Assembly: GCA_031258965.1 (NCBI GenBank)
Contig: JAIRMC010000002.1
Location: 1-43,475 of the forward strand
Length of the DNA: 43,475 bases
Reading direction: 5' to 3'
Source: Azoarcus sp.
Lineage (GTDB): Bacteria; Pseudomonadota; Gammaproteobacteria; Burkholderiales; Rhodocyclaceae
The position numbers and the translations under genes were made by a program. This document shows positions 8,592 through 16,811 of this stretch, one piece after another; positions within the stretch are counted from its first letter, which is position 1, and every line of letters begins with the position of its first letter. The notes beneath the pieces were generated by a model, which had not been told where the DNA came from, searched no databases, and was given only the letters and a program-made list of their open reading frames with translations.

Positions 8592-9905
8592 ATGTCTCTA
8601 AAACGTACCGTAATTGCTATTTTGCTCGCGGGCATCCTTGCGATTTGCCTGCCATTTGATATTTCCGCCAAACCCAGGCCTTCGCGGCCAGACGCCGCGA
8701 ACGCGGCGCAGCAAATGGAAGTCCAGGCGTTGCAGGCGCGCGTCCGCGAACTTGGCGAAATGCAGGCCCGTCTGCTGAAGCAGGTGGAAGAGCAGGCCTT
8801 GCTGCTGGAGCAGATCAAGCAAACCGCCGCCTCGCGGCCCATTGCCGAACCGGAACTATTGCTTCAGGAAGAAGCCGCGGATTCCCGGCTCAACTGGGTG
8901 ATCGCCGGGATTGCCGCATTTGCCTGCGCACTTTGTGTCGTCCTGCTGTTGCGGGTACGCCAGCCGGAGGCTGAGTCGCGGTTCGACAAGGGCGCGAACG
9001 CCGTTGTGCCCGACTTTGAACCGGAAGCCGCCGTGCCGCCCCCGGTCCATCCCATGCTGCCCGCCCTGCCGGACTGGGATCCGGCTTCGCCCGCGCTCGA
9101 TTTGCGGGCCGCCGAAGTTTTCGCGGCGGGAGAAAAAACGCAGGCTCACGATTCGACCATCGAACTGGCCGAAATCATGTTGAGCTTTGGCCGCGTCAAC
9201 AGCGCCGCCGAAGCCCTGGCGAGCTTCATCGAAAACAACCCGAAGGCGGCCATCGCGCCGTGGCTCAAATTGCTTGAGGTTTACCGCGAAAGCGGCCAAC
9301 GCGCCGAATTCGACAAAATCGCCCACAAGCTGAACAAGACGTTCAATGTGCGAACCGTCGATTGGGACAATTTCGCTGAATCCCGCGATCCGGCGCATAG
9401 TCTCGAAGAACTGCCGCACATTATGCTGCGCCTGCAACAACTTTGGGGCACGCGCGAATGCCAGGCTTATTTGCAATACCTGTTGTGCGACAACCGGGAC
9501 GAAACCCGGCGCGGTTTCATGCTGACCACCATCGACGACATCCTTTGTCTCAACGCCATTCTCGAATACGATCTCGGCCCCTACACCGGGCCGCTCGATA
9601 CCTCTCCCGGCAGCGGCAACACGGAAGAGAACGCGCCCCTGACCGAAACCGACAAAACCCCCCCGCAAGCAGCGGACGAGCCGGAAAGCGCGAGTGAGGA
9701 TGAGGAAGGCGGCGAACAACCGGAGCTAGAATCAGCGTCGGACGGGGAATTGGTCGTGCCGCAGCGGGCGGCGGCGGTGAAGCCGGAACCGGAGCCGGAG
9801 TGGGAATTAGTGTTGGAGCCGACGTCAGTGCCGGAGCAAGACCGGAAACCGCCGCAAAAAGGCGACGACGAACCGGATGTGGAAATCCTGCCAGCCGAGG
9901 ATTGA
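8592..9905 (+). CDS. FimV-like inner-membrane protein with TPR region
   Basis: 437 residues from ATG 8592 (MSLKRTVIAILLAG..., a signal peptide). Order: signal peptide; a coiled coil of about 40 residues (MEVQALQARVRELGEMQARL region); one transmembrane segment (VIAGIAAFACALCVVLLL); a cytoplasmic helical segment typical of FimV (ELAEIMLSFGRVNSAAEAL, then WLKLLEVYRESGQRAEFDKIA); a helical module ending near residue 330; and an acidic, Pro/Glu-rich disordered tail of about 100 residues. FimV-type proteins organise polar type IV pilus assembly and cyclase signalling. The usual LysM domain and the C-terminal FimV cap are not evident, so it is a short relative rather than FimV itself. The gene is divergent from the PP2C gene. 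Confidence 0.6.
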   Translation: MSLKRTVIAILLAGILAICLPFDISAKPRPSRPDAANAAQQMEVQALQARVRELGEMQARLLKQVEEQALLLEQIKQTAASRPIAEPELLLQEEAADSRLNWVIAGIAAFACALCVVLLLRVRQPEAESRFDKGANAVVPDFEPEAAVPPPVHPMLPALPDWDPASPALDLRAAEVFAAGEKTQAHDSTIELAEIMLSFGRVNSAAEALASFIENNPKAAIAPWLKLLEVYRESGQRAEFDKIAHKLNKTFNVRTVDWDNFAESRDPAHSLEELPHIMLRLQQLWGTRECQAYLQYLLCDNRDETRRGFMLTTIDDILCLNAILEYDLGPYTGPLDTSPGSGNTEENAPLTETDKTPPQAADEPESASEDEEGGEQPELESASDGELVVPQRAAAVKPEPEPEWELVLEPTSVPEQDRKPPQKGDDEPDVEILPAED

Positions 9906-9964
9906 GGAAATACTGATCGAGCGCCATCTTGAGGCCCGCGCTCGTGGCGCGCCATGCGGCTCGT

Positions 9965-9992
9965 GGATTGCCGCGCTTCGCTCGCAATGACG
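9965..9992 (-). repeat. REP-like dispersed repeat copy
   Basis: Minus-strand cgtcattgcgag, a short spacer, then cgcggcaatcc, in the 132-bp gap between two convergent genes. It is a close match to the consensus of the other copies. Confidence 0.65.
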
Positions 9993-10037
9993 GCGGCTCA
10001 CGGCGGCGGTAACTTGGCCGGCATTCCCGTGAGCCGG

Positions 10038-10685
10038 TTATATTCCACGGCTATCCTGTGCCGGGCGGTGCGAAGAAAGAATCCCGGCGGCTTTGTTCCG
10101 TATTGCCAGGATTTCGGGCGAATCGCCCAGGCCAGCCATGCCGTCATGGATTTCCCGCGCCCTGGCGCAATCCTTTTCCGCGTCGATATAAAAGAAGATT
10201 AAATTGACGGCTGCCCTGGCGCGTTCGATCCGCACTTTTTCCGCGTCGCCGAGTTCCCTCATGGCATCAAGAATCGTCCGTGCCCCGGCGAGATCGCCCG
10301 CTTCGGCATAGTCGAGGATCAGGCTGAAGGATGCCCTGGCGCGCAGGATACGCACTTCTTCCGCATCGCCAAATTCCTGCATGGCATCGAAAATCGTCCG
10401 CGCCTTGGCAAGTTCGCCTGCCGCGCCATGATCGAGAACCAGATTGAAAGACGCCGTGGCGCGTAAGATCCGTACTTCTTCCGAATCGCCGAATTCCCGC
10501 ATCGCCTCGAAAACCGCCCGCGCTTCGGCGAGTTCGCCCGCGTCGCCATGTTCGGAAATCCGGTTGACGGATGCCCTGGCGTATTCGATCCGCAATGCCT
10601 CGGCCAGACCGCCGGAATCTTCCGCCGCGCCGATCCGGCGTGTTTTGCGCCGACGGCGGTTTTTACTGTCCGTCTTCATCTTCAT
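10038..10685 (-). CDS. Small protein of 40-residue TPR-like tandem repeats
   Basis: About 215 residues from ATG 10685 (or ATG 10679), overlapping the last 23 bp of the upstream cupin gene, so the two are co-translated. After a Lys/Arg-rich N-terminus (KNRRRRKTRR) come four helical repeats of exactly 40 residues. Each has the pattern GELAEARAVFEAMREFGD followed by SEEVRILRARASFNL. The form recalls TPR/SEL1-type helix pairs, which mediate protein-protein contacts. No signal peptide or membrane segment is visible. I do not recognise the family. The high identity between units at DNA level suggests recent expansion. The fourth unit is the most diverged, as is common at a repeat end. Confidence 0.65.
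   Translation of the reverse strand: MKMKTDSKNRRRRKTRRIGAAEDSGGLAEALRIEYARASVNRISEHGDAGELAEARAVFEAMREFGDSEEVRILRATASFNLVLDHGAAGELAKARTIFDAMQEFGDAEEVRILRARASFSLILDYAEAGDLAGARTILDAMRELGDAEKVRIERARAAVNLIFFYIDAEKDCARAREIHDGMAGLGDSPEILAIRNKAAGILSSHRPAQDSRGI
10201..10680. repeat. 120-bp in-frame tandem repeat
   Basis: Landmark ctgcc/atgccctggcg recurs at 10211, 10331, 10451 (one change) and 10571, spaced exactly 120 bp apart. It encodes the 40-residue units of the TPR-like protein. Confidence 0.85.
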
Positions 10686-11313
10686 CTTCGTAGACCGAAA
10701 GCGTTTCCACATCTCCCGTCCACGCATACGCGGCCAATAAAGGCTCGTCGCTGGTTTCCATGGCGTGCACGATGTTCGCGGGGTGGAGGATGAGCGCGCC
10801 GGGCGGGGCGCGCCGGGTGAGGTTTGCCGCCGTCCAGGCCGCCGTGCCAGAGACGACGAGGTAGGTTTCCACCGCCGGGTGGTAATGGCGAGGGTAGAGC
10901 AGGCGCGGGCCGATGGCGGTCAGGCCCAGGCAGACCTTGTTGCTGTGGAACGGCGCGATGGGGCCGACGAGTTCGGCCCAGGCCATGCGCTCGCCGATGT
11001 CGGGCGCATCAATCCGGGGTGTGTAGCTGAAACGCCAGGGCAGGGCGTCGAGTTGCGGCTGGAAGGCGCGGAAGATTGCGGCAGTGGCGGTTTCTTCGCT
11101 TCGGGGAGGCGTTTGCTGAAGCTGCCGGATGACCGGGTGGCCGCTGGGCCGGAGGTGTTTTTCGTCGGCATGGGAGAAGTCGACGGTATCGAGCAGCGCA
11201 AGAATGTTGCGGAGTTCCGCCGCGATGGCCGGGGTTTCGCGGTTCGCGGCGAGCCGGCCGGTGAAGTGCGCACGGATGGCTTCGATGGCCTCGATGGCGG
11301 CAAGCGGGGACAT
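10663..11313 (-). CDS. Cupin protein with DMSP-lyase-like (DLL) metal motif
   Basis: 216 residues. The C-terminal half is a cupin barrel with the two motifs of the dimethylsulfoniopropionate lyase family (DddL/DddQ/DddW/DddK; PF16867). The first is HYHPAVETY (H143, H145, E149, Y151), preceded by a Tyr-Pro; the second is APPGALILHPANIVH (PPG, then H183). Known family members use these four ligands to bind a metal and the Tyr as a base to split DMSP into dimethyl sulfide and acrylate. Many DLL relatives are inactive on DMSP, so substrate is open. The N-terminal helical half matches the family layout. It ends in an acidic EDEDEDG tail. It lies 9 bp after the methyltransferase gene and overlaps the repeat-protein gene, so all belong to one transcript with metY. 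Confidence 0.72.
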   Translation of the reverse strand: MSPLAAIEAIEAIRAHFTGRLAANRETPAIAAELRNILALLDTVDFSHADEKHLRPSGHPVIRQLQQTPPRSEETATAAIFRAFQPQLDALPWRFSYTPRIDAPDIGERMAWAELVGPIAPFHSNKVCLGLTAIGPRLLYPRHYHPAVETYLVVSGTAAWTAANLTRRAPPGALILHPANIVHAMETSDEPLLAAYAWTGDVETLSVYEDEDEDGQ

Positions 11314-11322
11314 TGATCTTGT

Positions 11323-12282
11323 TCAGAGAGGCCGGGAGAGCAGGGCGACGACGGTGTGGCCGATGGCCTCGCCCCGCCGCCAAGCGGCGAGGGCGTCTTC
11401 CGGGCCGAGTTCGTCGGGCGCAAGCTGGCGCTCGATGGCGTGGGCGTTCTCACCGGAGTCTTCCAGGCTCACATTGGCAAAGACTTCGGCGAGGCGGCTG
11501 GCGCGGTAGAAGTGATAAGGGCCGAAGCCTTCCTGTTGCTGCTTCAGGTGGCCGCCGATGATTTCTTCCGGGTCGGTCTGGACTTTCCAGCCGTAGGTGA
11601 GGATTTCGGCGCGGTAGCCGGTCAGCCGCCCCATTTCGCGGAAAACATCGAGTGGAACGCGCCCGCCGAGCAGCGAGAGCGCCGCGCCGCCAGGGGCCAG
11701 GAAATCCCTGGCTTTTTGGAGCGCGATGGTATGGAGCGCCAGGAGATTGCGACGCATGAGGGGCGGGACGGCTTCTTTGCGGGGAGGGATGTGACCGGCG
11801 CTTTTGCGCGCGCTGGCGGCTTCTTCGGCATCGGCGACAGGGATATTGGGCAGGTTTTCGTAGATCAGGTCGTAGCGCGGGGGCGTCGCGCCGCCGGGGG
11901 CGAGAGGTTCCAGGAGGTCGCCGTGACCGGCTTCGAGACTAATGCTGTCCGGATTCTTCAAATTGGCGCGGATGTTCTGGACGGCGGCGGCGACGACATC
12001 TTCGTGCACATCGGTGATGCCGATCCGGGTCGCGCCCAGGATTTCGACGGCGGCGAGGGCATCCAGCCCCACCCCCGTGCCGATGCTGCAAAAGCGGGTC
12101 TGCGCGCCCTGCCGGCGGCGGATCAGTCTGAAGGCCGGGGTGGCGATGGTGGCAACCCAATCGCTCAGGATGTCGTCGATGCTGGGGAGGAAAGCATGCT
12201 CGGCGACGTGGATGTCCAGGGTGTCTTTCAGGCGCTCGGGGGCGGCGTCGAGCTTCAGGTAGCGAGTGGTATCGATTTGCAT
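11323..12282 (-). CDS. Class I SAM-dependent methyltransferase, methionine S-methyltransferase-like
   Basis: 319 residues. The Rossmann SAM site is clear: CSIGTGVGLDAL (motif I, residues 65-76), acidic D91 after strand 2, then ENLPNIP (142-148) in the motif IV position. Further on are LLGGRVP (204-210) and YGWKVQTDPEE (230-240). The spacing of the last blocks follows the N-terminal methyltransferase domain of plant methionine S-methyltransferase as I remember it: an MGGRPG block, then a W.TKV.Q..DTDI block, then a Phe-rich strand. If so, the product may make a sulfonium such as S-methylmethionine. It lies 19 bp downstream of metY and 9 bp upstream of the cupin gene. The start has no good Shine-Dalgarno, consistent with coupling. 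The exact substrate is inference. Confidence 0.6.
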   Translation of the reverse strand: MQIDTTRYLKLDAAPERLKDTLDIHVAEHAFLPSIDDILSDWVATIATPAFRLIRRRQGAQTRFCSIGTGVGLDALAAVEILGATRIGITDVHEDVVAAAVQNIRANLKNPDSISLEAGHGDLLEPLAPGGATPPRYDLIYENLPNIPVADAEEAASARKSAGHIPPRKEAVPPLMRRNLLALHTIALQKARDFLAPGGAALSLLGGRVPLDVFREMGRLTGYRAEILTYGWKVQTDPEEIIGGHLKQQQEGFGPYHFYRASRLAEVFANVSLEDSGENAHAIERQLAPDELGPEDALAAWRRGEAIGHTVVALLSRPL

Positions 12283-12301
12283 GGAGATGAAATGGCAGGG
12301 C

Positions 12302-13675
12302 CTATGGTCGGGCGGCGTTCAGGGCTTGGTCGAAGTCGGCGATCAGATCGGTGACATCTTCGAGGCCGGCGGATACCCGGATCATGTCCGGCGTGATACC
12401 GGCGGCAAGAAGCTGCTTTTCGTTCATCTGCGCGTGGGTAGACGTGGCCGGATGCAGGACGCCGGTGCGGGCGTCGGCAATGTGAACGACGAGCGCGGCG
12501 ATTTTCAGATGCTTGACGAAGCGGCGCACGGCATCCAGATCGCCCTTGATGCCGAAAGTAAAAATGCCGCTGCCGTTCTTGTGGCGGAAATACTTTTCGA
12601 TGCGTTTCTTGCCAGTGGCGTCCAGGCCGGGGTAATTGATCCAGGCAACCTTGGGATGTTTTTCGAGAAAGCAGGCAAGCGCGCGGGCATTGTCGCCGTG
12701 GCGCGGCATGCGCAGGTGCAGGGTTTCCAGCCCGAGGTTGAACAGAAACGCATTCATCGGACTCAGGCAGCCGCCGAAATCGCGCAGGAACTGGGCGCGC
12801 GCCTTGATGAGAAAGGCGTTTTGCGGAAAACTCTCGGTGTAGATTACGTCGTTATATGTTGGATCGGGCGTCGTGAAATCGGGGAAGTTGCCGTTCGTCC
12901 AGTCGAAATTGCCGCCGTCGATGACCGTGCCCCCAACGCTGGTAGCGTGGCCGTCGACATATTTGGTTGCCGAATAGGTCACCACATTGGCGCCGTGCTG
13001 GAACGGTTGGCAAAGCCAGGCGGTGGCGAGCGAATTATCGACGATGAAGGGAATGCCGTGCTTTTTGGCGATACCGGCCAGTTTGTCGAAATCGAGGATG
13101 GCCAATCCCGGATTGCCGATGGTTTCGCCAAAAATGAGGCGGGTTTCGGGGCGGATCAATTTCTCGATTTCCGCTTTGGGGGCATCGGGATCGAAGAAAC
13201 TGGTTTCGACCCCGAACTTCCTGAGCGTGGAATTGAGCAGCGTAAAAGTGCCGCCATAAAGCTGGCTGGCCGAAAGAATATGGTCGCCCGCGCGCACGAT
13301 GGTGAGGATCGCCAGCAGGTTCGCGGCCTGCCCCGAAGCCGTCGCCACTGCCGCCGCGCCGCCTTCGAGCAGATTCATCCGCGCCTCGAACCCGGCGACG
13401 GTCGGATTGCTTGTCCGGCTGTATTTATGGCCGAATGCCTGCAAGGTCATGATGCGGTTGACGTGGTCGATGTCGTCGTATTTGTAGGTCGTGCTCTGGA
13501 CAATCGGCAGGACGCGCGGCTCGCTTACCTTGGGGTCGTAACCGCCCTGGATGCAAAGCGTATCGAAGGCAAGAGGCTGTGCAACGGCTTTGGGCGCGGC
13601 GTCGGCTTTTGGGGAGCGGGTTTTACCGGCGCCGGCTTTTTTGGAACGCTTTTTGGGTGCGGCGGTTTTGGACAT
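12302..13675 (-). CDS. metY: O-acetylhomoserine aminocarboxypropyltransferase/sulfhydrylase (MetY)
   Basis: 457-residue Cys/Met-metabolism PLP enzyme. PLP site: SATKYVDGHATSVGG with Schiff-base Lys238; IVDNSLAT with D213; the YSRTSNPT motif that binds phosphate from the neighbouring subunit; and a SGQAA loop. The body resembles MetY, which joins O-acetylhomoserine with sulfide (or methanethiol) to give homocysteine (or methionine). The first 32 residues are a Lys/Ala/Pro-rich extension (KKRSKKAGAGK) not usual in the family. Start ATG 13675 has GGAG 6 nt upstream. It is the first gene of a tight minus-strand group with the methyltransferase and cupin genes. A MetZ-like role cannot be fully excluded, but the length and the insertion around 250-300 favour MetY. 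Confidence 0.9.
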   Translation of the reverse strand: MSKTAAPKKRSKKAGAGKTRSPKADAAPKAVAQPLAFDTLCIQGGYDPKVSEPRVLPIVQSTTYKYDDIDHVNRIMTLQAFGHKYSRTSNPTVAGFEARMNLLEGGAAAVATASGQAANLLAILTIVRAGDHILSASQLYGGTFTLLNSTLRKFGVETSFFDPDAPKAEIEKLIRPETRLIFGETIGNPGLAILDFDKLAGIAKKHGIPFIVDNSLATAWLCQPFQHGANVVTYSATKYVDGHATSVGGTVIDGGNFDWTNGNFPDFTTPDPTYNDVIYTESFPQNAFLIKARAQFLRDFGGCLSPMNAFLFNLGLETLHLRMPRHGDNARALACFLEKHPKVAWINYPGLDATGKKRIEKYFRHKNGSGIFTFGIKGDLDAVRRFVKHLKIAALVVHIADARTGVLHPATSTHAQMNEKQLLAAGITPDMIRVSAGLEDVTDLIADFDQALNAARP

Positions 13676-13783
13676 GGCCCACTCCGGTCGAGAAAATGAA
13701 AGCGCGAGTATAGAACCGCGAGCAGGCGGCGTGTGGTCTCATGGCTCCCGTGTTCCTCCGATACTCCGTGTCCCTTCGCCTCC

Positions 13784-13793
13784 CGCAATGACG
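13784..13793 (-). repeat. Partial REP-like copy
   Basis: Only the half-site cgcaatgacg is preserved, in the divergent space between metY and the ABC ATPase gene. Weak on its own. Confidence 0.35.
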
Positions 13794-13922
13794 GTATTGG
13801 AGGGCGTCTTCTGATGCCTGATGCTTGTAGTGGACGGCGTTTTGCCTGAAACTCTTTTGCCTGCAACCCGGCAGCGGGCGGTTTCCTGTCGTGTGCCGTT
13901 GCTTGGGGGTTGGCTCCGCGTT

Positions 13923-14648
13923 ATGTTCATGACATCATCTTCCGTCGATTTCGCCGTCGCATTGCGCGACATCCGCTTTTCCTGGCCGGGACAATCGCGC
14001 CCGGTGCTGGATATTGCGGAACTGTCGATCCGTCCGGGCGAGCGGGTTTTCCTTTCCGGGCCGAGCGGCGGCGGCAAGAGCACGCTGCTCGGGTTGATCG
14101 CCGGTATCCTGCGGCCCGATTGCGGCAGCATCATCGTCAATGGCACGGCGCTCCATACTTTGGAGGCTCCGGCGCGGGACAGGTTTCGCGGGGCGGAGAT
14201 CGGGTTCATTTTCCAGCAGTTCAATCTCGTTCCTTATCTTTCCATGATCGGGAATGTGTTGATCCCTTGCCATCTTTCGCCCCGGCGGCGGGCGAGGGCG
14301 CTACAGCGGGCAAAAACCCTGCGGGAGGCCGCCGCGCATTTGCTGGAGCGGCTGGATTTGGCGCCCGCGCTCTGGGAGCGGCCCGTCAACCGCTTGTCGA
14401 CGGGTCAGCAGCAGCGCGTGGCGGCGGCGCGCGCGCTGATCGGCGCGCCGCCGCTCTTGATCGCGGACGAGCCAAGTTCCGCACTGGATGCTGACCGGCG
14501 CGACGCTTTCCTGAAGTTGCTTTTGGGCGAGTGCGCACTTGCCGGATCGAGCCTGTTGTTCGTGAGCCATGATGCAAGGCTGGCCGGGGCTTTTCCCACG
14601 GCCCTGCGCCTGGACGATCTGAACGCCGCCCCGCGGGAAGAAACCTGA
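13923..14648 (+). CDS. ABC transporter ATPase, LolD/MacB type
   Basis: About 241 residues; Walker A GPSGGGKST, Q-loop FIFQQFNLVPYLS, signature LSTGQQQRVAAARAL, Walker B LLIADEPSSALD, and H-loop FVSHD. This is the ATPase subgroup that drives mechanotransmission exporters with FtsX-type permeases. Starts at ATG 13923 or 13929 are both possible; no strong Shine-Dalgarno is seen. The stop overlaps the permease start in an ATGA junction. ATPase + FtsX permease + DUF3299 is the order of the zinc-responsive PA4064-PA4066 genes of Pseudomonas aeruginosa, as I recall them. The periplasmic DUF2796 partner (PA4063 type) is not found here. Confidence 0.93.
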   Translation: MFMTSSSVDFAVALRDIRFSWPGQSRPVLDIAELSIRPGERVFLSGPSGGGKSTLLGLIAGILRPDCGSIIVNGTALHTLEAPARDRFRGAEIGFIFQQFNLVPYLSMIGNVLIPCHLSPRRRARALQRAKTLREAAAHLLERLDLAPALWERPVNRLSTGQQQRVAAARALIGAPPLLIADEPSSALDADRRDAFLKLLLGECALAGSSLLFVSHDARLAGAFPTALRLDDLNAAPREET

Positions 14649-15919
14649 TGAGGCGGTTTTTGTATCTGGCAAGCCTCGCATGCAAGAGCGCCTGGAACCG
14701 GCGCGGCACCTTGGCGCTGGTCGTGTTGTGCATTGCGCTTTCCACGCTTCTCCTGCTTGGCATCGAGCGGATACGCGGGCAGATACGGGAAAACTTCGTG
14801 CAGGCCGTCTCGGGCGTCGATCTGGTGGTCGGGGCGCGCGGCGGCGGTATCCCGCTCATGCTTTACGCGGTTTTCCATCTGGGCGGCGCGACGAACAATA
14901 TGGAATGGGAGAGCGCGCAACGCATCGCGGCGCACCGCGATGTCGCCTGGACGATTCCGCTCTCGCTGGGCGATTCGCACAAGGGGTATCCGGTGGTGGC
15001 GACAGTGCCGGATTTTTTCGAGCGCTACCGTTTCCGCGCGGGTGAGCGCATCGAATTCACGCAAGGGTGCGCGTTCGATGCGCTTTTCGATGTGGTGATC
15101 GGCGCGGAAGTCGCAAGAAAACTCGGCTACCGTCCCGGCAGTCCGCTCGTGTTGAGCCATGGCAACAGCGAAACCCTGCTGGCGGAACATGGCGACAAGC
15201 CGTTTGCGGTCTCCGGCGTGCTCGCGCCCACGGGGACGCCCGTGGATCGCGCGCTTTACATCGGTCTTGCCGCGATGGAGGCGATTCATCTCGACTGGCG
15301 GGGCGGCGCGCCGATTCCCGGTTTCCGTGTGCGCGCGGATCAGGCCGGGAAATTCGATCTCACGCCAAAGAGTATTACCGCGCTGCTCGTTGGTCTCAAG
15401 AGCCGCAGCCGCGTTTTTGCCCTGCAACGCGAGATCGGCGCATGGAAAGAGGAAGCCCTGATGGGCGTCATGCCCGGCGTCGCCATGGATCAGCTCTGGC
15501 GCATGCTCGATACCGGGGAACGCGCGCTGCTGCTCATTTCCGCCCTCGTTACCCTGACCGGGCTGGCCGGGCTGGCGTCCGCCATTCTCGCTGGACTTGG
15601 CGAACGGCGGCGGGAGCTGGCCATCCTGCGCTCGGCGGGCGCGCGCCCGCTGGATATCCTCTTTCTGCTCGCCTGCGAGGGGGTGATGCTGGTGTCCGCT
15701 GGTGTCGCGCTCGGGCTGCTTGGTCTGGTTCTGCTTCTTCTCGGCATCGGCCCCATGCTGGCGGGCCGCTACGGCATCGTTCTTTATTTTTCCTGGCCGG
15801 GGCGGGAAGAATGGCTGCTGTTGGGCGGTATCGTCGCCGCCGGTTTCTTGACTAGTCTCATTCCGGCATGGCGTGCTTACCGCATCAGCCTGTCGGACGG
15901 GTTGTCGCGCGCCACATGA
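14648..15919 (+). CDS. ABC transporter permease, FtsX/MacB type
   Basis: 423 residues. One N-terminal membrane helix (TLALVVLCIALSTLLLLGI), a large periplasmic domain (about 45-290, starting with the VSGVDLVVGARGGG MacB-PCD-like motif), and three C-terminal helices with the FtsX-family cytoplasmic loop GERRRELAILRSAGARP. That topology (four helices, one large periplasmic domain) belongs to exporters that act on lipoproteins, peptides or envelope factors rather than importers. It overlaps the ATPase upstream and the DUF3299 gene downstream by ATGA junctions, so the three form one translational unit. Confidence 0.9.
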   Translation: MRRFLYLASLACKSAWNRRGTLALVVLCIALSTLLLLGIERIRGQIRENFVQAVSGVDLVVGARGGGIPLMLYAVFHLGGATNNMEWESAQRIAAHRDVAWTIPLSLGDSHKGYPVVATVPDFFERYRFRAGERIEFTQGCAFDALFDVVIGAEVARKLGYRPGSPLVLSHGNSETLLAEHGDKPFAVSGVLAPTGTPVDRALYIGLAAMEAIHLDWRGGAPIPGFRVRADQAGKFDLTPKSITALLVGLKSRSRVFALQREIGAWKEEALMGVMPGVAMDQLWRMLDTGERALLLISALVTLTGLAGLASAILAGLGERRRELAILRSAGARPLDILFLLACEGVMLVSAGVALGLLGLVLLLLGIGPMLAGRYGIVLYFSWPGREEWLLLGGIVAAGFLTSLIPAWRAYRISLSDGLSRAT

Positions 15920-16560
15920 AAATCCGTATCGTCGTGTTTGCCTTGTTGGCGCTGTGTGCCGGATCGTTTTTTTTCGTTTTCTCCGGGGAGGGGAAAAAAC
16001 CGGCGCGGCAGTATGCGGTCGGCGACAGGCTTCCCGCTCCGGCTGTACTGGATCCGGCATCACCCGCCGGAACGGGTTGGCAGGAAATTCAATGGGAATC
16101 CCTGGCCCCCGCGTCCTGGAACCCCGCGTCCGCTTTTGAGGGCCTGAATCCGGACGAAATCGAGGACGGTTCTCCAGAAGCTATTCAGGCCATGCAGCAG
16201 TTTCTGGAGAAGTGGAACGAAGCGCCCGCCAATCCGGAGATGGATGGCATGCGCGTAAAGCTTCCCGGTTTCGCCGTGCCGCTGGATTTTGGCGAGGGGC
16301 GTAGACTCCGGGAGTTCCTGCTCGTGCCTTATTTCGGCGCGTGCATCCACGTCCCGCCGCCGCCCGCCAATCAGGTCGTTCTCGTCCAGGCCAGGGAGCC
16401 GGTCGAAGGCGTTGGTTCAATGGATGCGATATGGGTTTACGGCCAGATACGGGTAGACCGAACCGATACCGGAAGCGGTGTTTCCGGCTATCGGATGGCG
16501 CTGGACAGGGTGGAACGCTATTCTCCGCCGGAGGAGGCGCAAGGCGACGGGGCGAAATGA
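15916..16560 (+). CDS. DUF3299 periplasmic protein of the ABC operon
   Basis: 214 residues. An N-terminal membrane anchor or signal (VVFALLALCAGSFFFVF) has a Cys but no convincing lipobox. The DUF3299 core lies at about 105-205: KLPGFAVPLDF, LVPYFGACIHVPPPP and a conserved YGQI strand. DUF3299 proteins are found beside FtsX-type ABC transporters, in Pseudomonas in a zinc-starvation operon. A role as the extracytoplasmic partner of the transporter is inferred from position. The single Cys and His of GACIHVPPPP could bind metal. No terminator is obvious after the stop. Confidence 0.8.
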   Translation: MKIRIVVFALLALCAGSFFFVFSGEGKKPARQYAVGDRLPAPAVLDPASPAGTGWQEIQWESLAPASWNPASAFEGLNPDEIEDGSPEAIQAMQQFLEKWNEAPANPEMDGMRVKLPGFAVPLDFGEGRRLREFLLVPYFGACIHVPPPPANQVVLVQAREPVEGVGSMDAIWVYGQIRVDRTDTGSGVSGYRMALDRVERYSPPEEAQGDGAK

Positions 16561-16811
16561 TTGCTGGATGGCGAATACGGGGCGCCGGCGAAGGTGGGTT
16601 TGGCGTGGCCGGGTTATGATTTCTTTGGCATGCCGGGGCAAACGCCGTGTGAATCCCTCCTTCAAGGCGGGGCCGATGTCAAATATTTCCCGCTCGCGCA
16701 TAAGACGCGCATTGCCGCGCATATGAGCGGAATAGACTATCCGTGCGGCGAAACCTTGGGGGGACGCTCAAGTGGAATTGGTGTAATGTAGTGCGCCGGA
16801 GCAGGGTATGG

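Noticed and set aside
12266-13699. 477-codon plus-strand frame over metY
   Set aside because: Antisense of a gene with intact PLP motifs; no recognisable protein.
13676-13922. SAM riboswitch upstream of metY
   Set aside because: No SAM-I/II-like stem arrangement could be recognised by eye; only a partial REP half-site is seen.
14405-16063. 552-codon minus-strand frame over the ABC permease
   Set aside because: Shadow with random-looking Arg/Gln/His-rich composition.
16561-16791. 76-codon TTG-started frame between the DUF3299 gene and pyrE
   Set aside because: No ribosome site and no family resemblance; the 251-bp gap is treated as non-coding, with nothing else clear in it.
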